A model generated the notes under the pieces. It did no database searches, had not been told where the DNA came from, and saw only the letters and a list, made by a program, of their open reading frames with translations. From Bacillota bacterium (lineage in GTDB: Bacteria > Bacillota > Clostridia > Christensenellales > CAG-138): 28,037 nucleotides of DNA. Numbering within the stretch: the stretch's first letter is position 1; each line of letters opens with the position of its first letter. The stretch lies in contig JAEYHP010000153.1 of the NCBI GenBank assembly GCA_023409435.1, positions 1 to 28,037 of the forward strand, read 5' to 3'. This document shows, piece after piece, positions 23,050-28,037 of this stretch. A program made the translations under genes and the position numbers.

Positions 23050-23258
23050 AATTACCTCCTTGTAATCTTGCACACACCATTCAACATAATGGCTTCCGAT
23101 TGTTCAATGCAACAATCCGATAGCAGAGCCTTTATCCGTATGCTGCCCCGTTGCGGCATATGAAATTCGGCCGATTGCCCTCCTACGTCATGCGGAAGCA
23201 TGCTTGTAAAGCTTCGGATACGGATATATTATTATACCTGCCGTTAAGAAAATCAACG
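23050..23258 (-). promoter_or_regulatory. Long structured 5' leader and promoter of gdhA
   Basis: A TATAAT lies near the far end of this gap on the minus strand (about 23238-23233), leaving some 180-190 nt before gdhA. ATCCGTAT just after it can pair with ATACGGAT about 85 nt later, enclosing several small hairpins (CATGC/GCATG, TGCC/GGCA). A separate stem, GATTGTT/AACAATC with loop GCATTG, follows nearer the start codon. No known riboswitch class is recognised, and no T run is present, so any control would be by translation or stability. The folding is read by eye only. Confidence 0.35.
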
Positions 23259-23288
23259 AAAAAATGGAACGGCCGCAACAGCCGTTCC
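23259..23288 (-). terminator. Terminator of the aspS::gatC-gatA-gatB operon
   Basis: GGAACGGC (23288-23281 on the minus strand) pairs with GCCGTTCC (23273-23266) around a 7-base loop, followed by ATTTTTT. It lies about 50 bases after the gatB stop. Confidence 0.9.
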
Positions 23289-23337
23289 TATAGGTTACAT
23301 TCTTATGTAATATCAATCATATGTCGTATTTTAAAGC

Positions 23338-24759
23338 CTATTCTTTCAGCGCCGCATCAAGCAGGTTCTTCAGCTTCACCGGGTCGGCCTTGCCCGCAGT
23401 CAATTTCATGACATGCCCCATGACGGCCTGTATGGCGCTTGATTTGCCTGCGCGGTAATCCGAAACGGCATTGGGGTTCGCCGCGATAGCGGCAGCCAGA
23501 TGTTCCTTTAATACCGCTTCGTCGCTGATCTGCTCAAGGCCCAGGCGCTTGACAATACCTTCCGGCGCTTCATCCTCTTCCCACATGGCGGCAAGCACCT
23601 TTTTGCCCGCGCTGCTGTTGATTTTGCCTGTGCCGATGAGCTCGCATAAAGCGGCCAAGTGACCTGCGGCTATGCGGATGGAAGCATCCTCTCCCAAGCC
23701 GCGCAGCCGGAACACCTCGCTGATGAGGAGATTCGCGAGCAGTTTGGGATAATTGGTCAGCTTCGCAGCTTCCTCAAAATAGTCCGAAACCTCCTGCTCG
23801 TTGGTCAACAGCGACGCGTCGTAGCCGGAAAGCCCGTACTGCTCCATGTAAACAGCTTTACGTTCCTCGGGCAGCAGTGGAATCTGCTGCCGTAAGCGTT
23901 CGATCTCGTCTTTGGGCAGCTCCACGGCGCAAAGATCCGGGTCGGGGAAGTACCGATAATCGTTGGCGTTTTCCTTCCGACGCATGGAGGAGGTTTTGCC
24001 GGAGCCTTGGTCAAACCGTCGCGTTTCCTGCACGATACTCTCCCCCGCCTCTACCAATGCGATCTGGCGCGCGCTTTCAAACTCTATGGCGCGCCGCACG
24101 GACTGGAAGGAGTTGAGGTTCTTGGTCTCCGTGCGCGTGCCTAAAGTATCCGAGCCCGCCGGGCGCACGGAAAGGTTGACGTCGCAGCGCATGCTGCCCT
24201 CGTTCATCTTGCAGTCCGAAATACCGGTATAGAGTATGGTGGCGCGGAGCTTCTCCAAAAAGTCGATTGCTTCCTGCGCACTCCGCATATCCGGCTCGCT
24301 GACGATTTCAATGAGCGGCACGCCGCAGCGGTTGCAGTCGAACAGCGTGCCCAGGTTGGCGTCGTGGGTCAGTTTGCCCGCGTCCTCCTCGATATGGATG
24401 CGCGTTAAACGCACCTTCTTCTCCCCCGCCGTGGTTTCGATGGTCAAATACCCGCCCTCGCACAGCGGCAGATCGTACTGCGAAATCTGGTACGCCTTGG
24501 GGAGGTCGGGGTAGACGTAATTCTTCCGGTCCAGCTTGGAGTAGGGCGCGATGTTGCAGTGTGTCGCCAAGCCCGCCTTGACCGCGTACTCCACGACCTT
24601 GCCGTTTAAAACAGGCAGCGCGCCCGGCATGCCCATGCACACGGAGCAGATCTGCGTGTTGGGCTGCGCGCCGAACGTTGTGGGGCAGGAGCAGAAAATC
24701 TTGCTTTCTGTCTTTAATTCAATATGGATTTCGAGGCCAATCACGATTTCGTATTGCAT
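23338..24759 (-). CDS. gatB: Asp/Glu-tRNA amidotransferase subunit B
   Basis: A 473-residue subunit that binds misacylated Asp-tRNA-Asn or Glu-tRNA-Gln and activates the acyl group with ATP. It begins QYEIVIGLEIHIELKTESKI, with the zinc-type cysteines in FCSCP and ICSVCMGMPG, the kinase-domain phrase LNSFQSVRRAIEFE and the C-terminal helical/YqeY-like tRNA-binding tail (GKVMGHVMKLT-like ending, here AVMGHVMKLTAGKADP). A TTG five codons upstream is in frame, but GGGAG spaced eight bases from the ATG at 24759 decides the start. That ribosome-binding site lies inside one arm of the palindromic element that separates gatA and gatB. Confidence 0.95.
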   Translation of the reverse strand: MQYEIVIGLEIHIELKTESKIFCSCPTTFGAQPNTQICSVCMGMPGALPVLNGKVVEYAVKAGLATHCNIAPYSKLDRKNYVYPDLPKAYQISQYDLPLCEGGYLTIETTAGEKKVRLTRIHIEEDAGKLTHDANLGTLFDCNRCGVPLIEIVSEPDMRSAQEAIDFLEKLRATILYTGISDCKMNEGSMRCDVNLSVRPAGSDTLGTRTETKNLNSFQSVRRAIEFESARQIALVEAGESIVQETRRFDQGSGKTSSMRRKENANDYRYFPDPDLCAVELPKDEIERLRQQIPLLPEERKAVYMEQYGLSGYDASLLTNEQEVSDYFEEAAKLTNYPKLLANLLISEVFRLRGLGEDASIRIAAGHLAALCELIGTGKINSSAGKKVLAAMWEEDEAPEGIVKRLGLEQISDEAVLKEHLAAAIAANPNAVSDYRAGKSSAIQAVMGHVMKLTAGKADPVKLKNLLDAALKE

Positions 24760-24761
24760 AT

Positions 24762-24922
24762 ATTGATCTCCCAATTAAATAGTGAGCTCAGATTGGCGAG
24801 GATATTTGTCGCCAGACAAGGAAAAAAGCGCAGCAATACCGGTACGTATTGCGAGCATTTTTGACGCAGTATGGCGGCAAATAGACCGCCAAGATGCTTC
24901 AAGATTTAGTTGGGGGATCAAT
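24762..24922 (-). repeat. 161-bp imperfect palindrome (fold-back element) at the gatA/gatB junction
   Basis: The outer 19 bases at 24762-24780 match the reverse complement of 24904-24922 at 17 positions (ATTGATC.CCCAA.TAAAT). The symmetry continues inward: TTGGCG, ATTTG and CGCCA on the left meet CGCCA, CAAAT and CGCCAA on the right, and the centre holds GCAATACCGGTACGTATTGC. The whole unit would fold into one long, slightly irregular hairpin in the operon mRNA. One end contains the gatA stop codon and the other the gatB Shine-Dalgarno. It looks like a MITE-type insertion or a dispersed structured repeat. No protein is encoded in it. Confidence 0.75.
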
Positions 24923-26390
24923 CTCTCCCAAACGCGGGCGCAGTCAGGTGGTATGCGCCGTGTTCCCGCTCATATGCCGCGCCGAAATTCAGCAGCGTAT
25001 ATTCGTCAAACGCGCGGCCGACAAGCTGCATGCCCACAGGCAGTCCTTCCGTTTCCCCGCAGGGCATGGAAAGCGCGGGCAGGCCCGCGATGTTGACGGG
25101 CACGGTGCAGATATCGCCCAAATACATTTCCAGCGGGTCCGCCGTTTTTTCACCGATGCGGTAGGCCGCGGTGGGCGCTACAGGCGAAAGCACAGCGTCA
25201 AACGTTTCGAACACCTTGGCATAGGCTTGGGAAAGCAGCGTGCGTACCTGCAGCGCTTTTTTGTAATAGGCATCGTAATACCCCGCGGAAAGCGCAAACG
25301 TGCCCAACAGGATGCGGCGTTTGACCTCGGGGCCGAAGCCTTCGCTGCGGGAGCGTAAATACAGTTCCTCCAGCGTTTCGCAGCCTTCAGCGCGGTAACC
25401 GTAGCGCACACCGTCGAACCGGCCAAGGTTAGAAGACGCCTCGGCGCTTGAAATGATGTAGTAGGCTGGCAAGGCGTTCGCCAGCATGGGCATGCTCACT
25501 TCCGCGACTTCCGCCCCCATTTGTTCAAACCGTTTTGCCGCCTCCAAAATGGCGGCTTTTACGCCAGGGGATATGCCTTCGCCAAGAAACTCCCTGGGCA
25601 GCGCGAGCCGTTTGCCCCTGACCTCCCCCGTAAGGGCTTTTGTAAAGCCTGTTTCTTTTCCGGGAACGGAGGTGCTATCCTGCGGATCGTATCCGCAGAT
25701 GGCGTCCAGTACCAGCGCGCAATCCTCTACGGTCTTGGTGAGCGGGCCAATCTGGTCTAAAGACGACGCGAACGCGATGAGCCCGTAGCGGGAAACCCGG
25801 CCGTAGGTCGGCTTCATGCCCACCACGCCGCAGAACGCGGCGGGCTGGCGGATGGAGCCGCCGGTATCGGAGCCTAGCGCAAACGCCGCCTCATCCGCGG
25901 CCACCGCGGCGGCGGAGCCTCCGGAGCTGCCGCCCGGCACACGGGTTATATCCCGCGGGTTCTTTGTGACCTTGACGGCGGAGTTTTCGGTGCTGGAGCC
26001 CATGGCGAACTCGTCCATGTTGGCCTTGCCTAAAAACACGCAACCCGCCTCCGCAAGCTTTTGTACCGCCGTGGCGTCGTAGGGCGAACGGAAGTTATGC
26101 AATATCTTCGAAGCGCACGTGGTATGCCCCCATGTGGTGCACATGTTGTCCTTGAGCGCAACAGGCACGCCCGCAAGCGAAGAAAGCGTCTCGCCGTCTT
26201 TGCGCCGATTGTCGATCGCTTCCGCAGTCTTTAACGCATGATCGGAAGCGACGGAAAGGTACGCCCCCACGCTGCTGTCCGCTTGCGCAATGCGGGTCAA
26301 GTAAGCCTCGGCGGCCTCTTTTGCGGAGACCTCCTTGGAGGTAAGCTGTTTTGCGAGCGCCGCGGCGCTCAAACGCGTGATGTCCTTCAT
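24918..26390 (-). CDS. gatA: Asp/Glu-tRNA amidotransferase subunit A (amidase)
   Basis: A 490-residue amidase-signature subunit that hydrolyses glutamine and passes ammonia to GatB. The Ser-cisSer-Lys triad is visible as Lys80 (GVPVALKDN), Ser155 in PGGSSGGSAAA and Ser179 in GSDTGGSIRQPAAFCG. The GatA phrase KPTYGRVSRYGL follows. GGGGG lies just before the ATG, and only nine bases separate it from the gatC part of the upstream gene. Its last codons (Arg-Asp-stop) fall inside the end of the palindromic element, suggesting the insertion rewrote the C-terminus. Confidence 0.95.
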   Translation of the reverse strand: MKDITRLSAAALAKQLTSKEVSAKEAAEAYLTRIAQADSSVGAYLSVASDHALKTAEAIDNRRKDGETLSSLAGVPVALKDNMCTTWGHTTCASKILHNFRSPYDATAVQKLAEAGCVFLGKANMDEFAMGSSTENSAVKVTKNPRDITRVPGGSSGGSAAAVAADEAAFALGSDTGGSIRQPAAFCGVVGMKPTYGRVSRYGLIAFASSLDQIGPLTKTVEDCALVLDAICGYDPQDSTSVPGKETGFTKALTGEVRGKRLALPREFLGEGISPGVKAAILEAAKRFEQMGAEVAEVSMPMLANALPAYYIISSAEASSNLGRFDGVRYGYRAEGCETLEELYLRSRSEGFGPEVKRRILLGTFALSAGYYDAYYKKALQVRTLLSQAYAKVFETFDAVLSPVAPTAAYRIGEKTADPLEMYLGDICTVPVNIAGLPALSMPCGETEGLPVGMQLVGRAFDEYTLLNFGAAYEREHGAYHLTAPAFGRD

Positions 26391-26399
26391 GTGTCCCCC

Positions 26400-28037
26400 T
26401 TACTCGATGGCGCTGGGCACGCGGATATAGTCCCCGTGCATGGAAGGCACGTTCTCTAAAAGCGCCTCACGGTTGCACGGCTTCGCTTCATCCGCGCGGA
26501 ATATGTTATGGAGCGGCACAACATGCGCGGTGACTGGAACACAGTTCGTATCCACATGATCGAGCTGCCCCGCAAAATGAATGATGGCGGAAAGCTCCTG
26601 TTTCATATTGGCCTGCTCGGTATCCGTGAGCTTTAGCGAGGCAAGCTCCGCGACCCGCGCGATATCGAATTCCTCTTCCGCCTGTTTCTTTTTCGCTTGC
26701 TTTTCACCCACAGCCGCCGTTTCGGGCCTTGCTTCCCCGGTATAAATATGCAGTTCCTTCAATTGAGCGGCGTCCACGGGATCCGGCGCGTTGGTCAGGA
26801 GGCACTTGGCGTCCTTTGTCTTGGGGAATGCGGTGACGTCCCTTAAAGAGTCGGCTCCCATCAGCAGCATGACCAGGCGGTCTAGGCCGAACGCGAACCC
26901 GCCGTGCGGCGGCGTGCCGTAGCGGAACGCGCGGATAAAGAAGCCGAATCTGCGCTCCACCTCTTCATCGGATAGCCCCAGCGCCTGAAACATCAGCTTC
27001 TGCACCTCGCTGTTGTGAATACGGATGCTGCCGCTGCCCAGCTCAATGCCGTTTAGCACCACGTCGTACGCCTGCGCGCGCACGCGGCCCGGGTCGGTAA
27101 ATAGGTAAGGGAGGTCCTCCTCATACGGCATGGTAAAGGGATGGTGCGTCGCCATCCAGCGGTTCTCTTCCTCGGAATACTCAAACTCCGGAAAGTCGCT
27201 CACGATCAAAAACGCGTACTGATCCTTTGGCCTTAGGTTGAGCAGATCGCCCAGTTCCAGCCGCAGGCCCCCTAATGTCCTTCTTACGGTGGAACGCTTA
27301 TCCGCGCAGAAGAGGATAAAGTCGCCGGGCTTGCCGTCCACGCGGTCCAATAGCTCCTGCCAAACGTCGTCCGTGAAATACTTCGGCAGTATGGAGTTGA
27401 TGCTTCCGTCCTCGCGGATTAATATCCACGCCATGCCCTTTGCGCCGTAGCTCTGGGCGCGGACGGTCAGCTCCTCGATTGTAGTTTTACTAAAACTCGC
27501 GCCACCTTTGACGTTGAGCACGCGGACGACGCCCTTCTTTTGCGCCGCGTTTTTAAATACAGCAAACGAGCTTTTACTGGTAATATCCGTCACGTCAATA
27601 ATCGGAAGTTCAAAGCGGATATCCGGCTTGTCGCTGCCGTAGGTATCCATGGCCTCGTGCCATGTCATGCGCGGAAAAGGCTCGGTGATGTCGACGCCTT
27701 TGATAAGAAGCATGATGTGCTTGAATAACCGCTCCAAATGCTGCAAAATCTCTTCCTGCCCCACAAAGGAAAGCTCCATGTCGAGCTGGGTGAATTCCGG
27801 CTGGCGGTCCGCCCGCAAATCCTCATCCCGGAAGCAGCGCGCCACCTGGTAGTAACGGTCGAGCCCGCCCACCATCAAAAGCTGCTTGAATATCTGCGGG
27901 CTTTGCGGCAGCGCATAGAACGAGCCGGGGTGCACGCGGCTGGGCACTAGGTAATCCCGCGCGCCCTCAGGCGTACTCTTTGTGAGGATCGGCGTTTCCA
28001 CATCCACAAAGCCGTCCGCATCCAGGTAATCCCGTGC
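26400..28037 (-). CDS. aspS-gatC: Aspartyl-tRNA synthetase fused to GatC (N-terminus outside window)
   Basis: One open frame of 545 visible codons joins two proteins. The first 430 or so residues are bacterial-type AspRS from motif 2 upstream: ETPILTKSTPEGARDYLVPS, the FRDEDLRADRQPEF core, the GAD insert (about 135-285), ERRFGFFIRAFRYGTPPHGG and motif 3 GLDRLVMLL. After LHIYTG a charged linker of about 25 residues (GEKQAKKKQAEEE) leads into a complete GatC domain (last 89 residues, 26403-26669) with IARVAELASLKLTDTE and the tail GDYIRVPSAIE. No stop, start or ribosome-binding site separates them. GatA and GatB follow, so AspRS is tethered to the amidotransferase that would convert its Asp-tRNA-Asn product to Asn-tRNA-Asn. 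The anticodon domain lies beyond the window. Confidence 0.95.
   Translation of the reverse strand, partial: ARDYLDADGFVDVETPILTKSTPEGARDYLVPSRVHPGSFYALPQSPQIFKQLLMVGGLDRYYQVARCFRDEDLRADRQPEFTQLDMELSFVGQEEILQHLERLFKHIMLLIKGVDITEPFPRMTWHEAMDTYGSDKPDIRFELPIIDVTDITSKSSFAVFKNAAQKKGVVRVLNVKGGASFSKTTIEELTVRAQSYGAKGMAWILIREDGSINSILPKYFTDDVWQELLDRVDGKPGDFILFCADKRSTVRRTLGGLRLELGDLLNLRPKDQYAFLIVSDFPEFEYSEEENRWMATHHPFTMPYEEDLPYLFTDPGRVRAQAYDVVLNGIELGSGSIRIHNSEVQKLMFQALGLSDEEVERRFGFFIRAFRYGTPPHGGFAFGLDRLVMLLMGADSLRDVTAFPKTKDAKCLLTNAPDPVDAAQLKELHIYTGEARPETAAVGEKQAKKKQAEEEFDIARVAELASLKLTDTEQANMKQELSAIIHFAGQLDHVDTNCVPVTAHVVPLHNIFRADEAKPCNREALLENVPSMHGDYIRVPSAIE

Noticed and set aside
23053..23160. Possible 35-codon leader ORF in the gdhA leader ending in the gdhA ribosome-binding site
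   Set aside because: It has no residue bias, a badly spaced ribosome-binding site and no associated terminator, so it looks like a chance ORF.
1..28037. CRISPR arrays, rRNA genes, toxin-antitoxin or phage structural genes
   Set aside because: I looked for regularly spaced repeats, rRNA cores and such gene pairs on both strands and saw none.

Overview
The window is a chromosomal segment from a Gram-positive, anaerobe-type member of the Clostridia. The evidence is Shine-Dalgarno-led genes in tight operons, a GatCAB amidotransferase set, a B12-dependent methionine synthase with a detached activation protein, and a clostridial-style zinc-ribbon protein. The core genes look GC-rich and the intergenic accessory stretches AT-richer. 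A Christensenellales-like lineage is a guess, not something the sequence proves.

Region 1 (1-3337): a lipoprotein with a C-terminal solute-binding start (partial, minus strand) is divergent from an OmpR-type response regulator and histidine kinase pair. An 11-bp-spaced direct repeat overlaps the regulator's promoter. Region 2 (3338-4600): a zinc-ribbon gene is bracketed by a 15-bp direct repeat. It is followed by a decayed tyrosine recombinase and a tRNA-Arg(ACG) gene with a full-consensus promoter. Region 3 (4600-14140): four tandem palindromes, then a promoter, a 26-codon leader peptide packed with Tyr and Phe codons, a mutually exclusive antiterminator/terminator pair, and the operon aroF-tyrA-aroB-aroA-aroC-pheA-aroEK. 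The last gene is a shikimate dehydrogenase/shikimate kinase fusion. An MFS transporter follows. The operon runs from erythrose-4-phosphate and PEP to prephenate, arogenate-type and phenylpyruvate products, but lacks 3-dehydroquinate dehydratase.

Region 4 (14205-14954): a lone coiled-coil protein of unknown function on the minus strand. Region 5 (15120-21667, minus strand): a methionine operon in transcription order metY-metA-metF-metH activation gene-metH. It carries everything from homoserine to methionine by direct sulfhydrylation and is preceded by a 33-codon leader peptide with two Met-Met-Met runs and an intrinsic terminator. Region 6 (21700-28037, minus strand): gdhA with a long structured leader, then the operon aspS::gatC (fused)-gatA-gatB. 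A 161-bp imperfect palindrome is inserted exactly at the gatA/gatB junction.

The most striking theme is that two separate amino-acid operons appear to be controlled by translation-coupled leader-peptide attenuation (Tyr/Phe and Met). Firmicutes usually use T-boxes or SAM riboswitches for these pathways. The Met leader in particular has no precedent that I know of.
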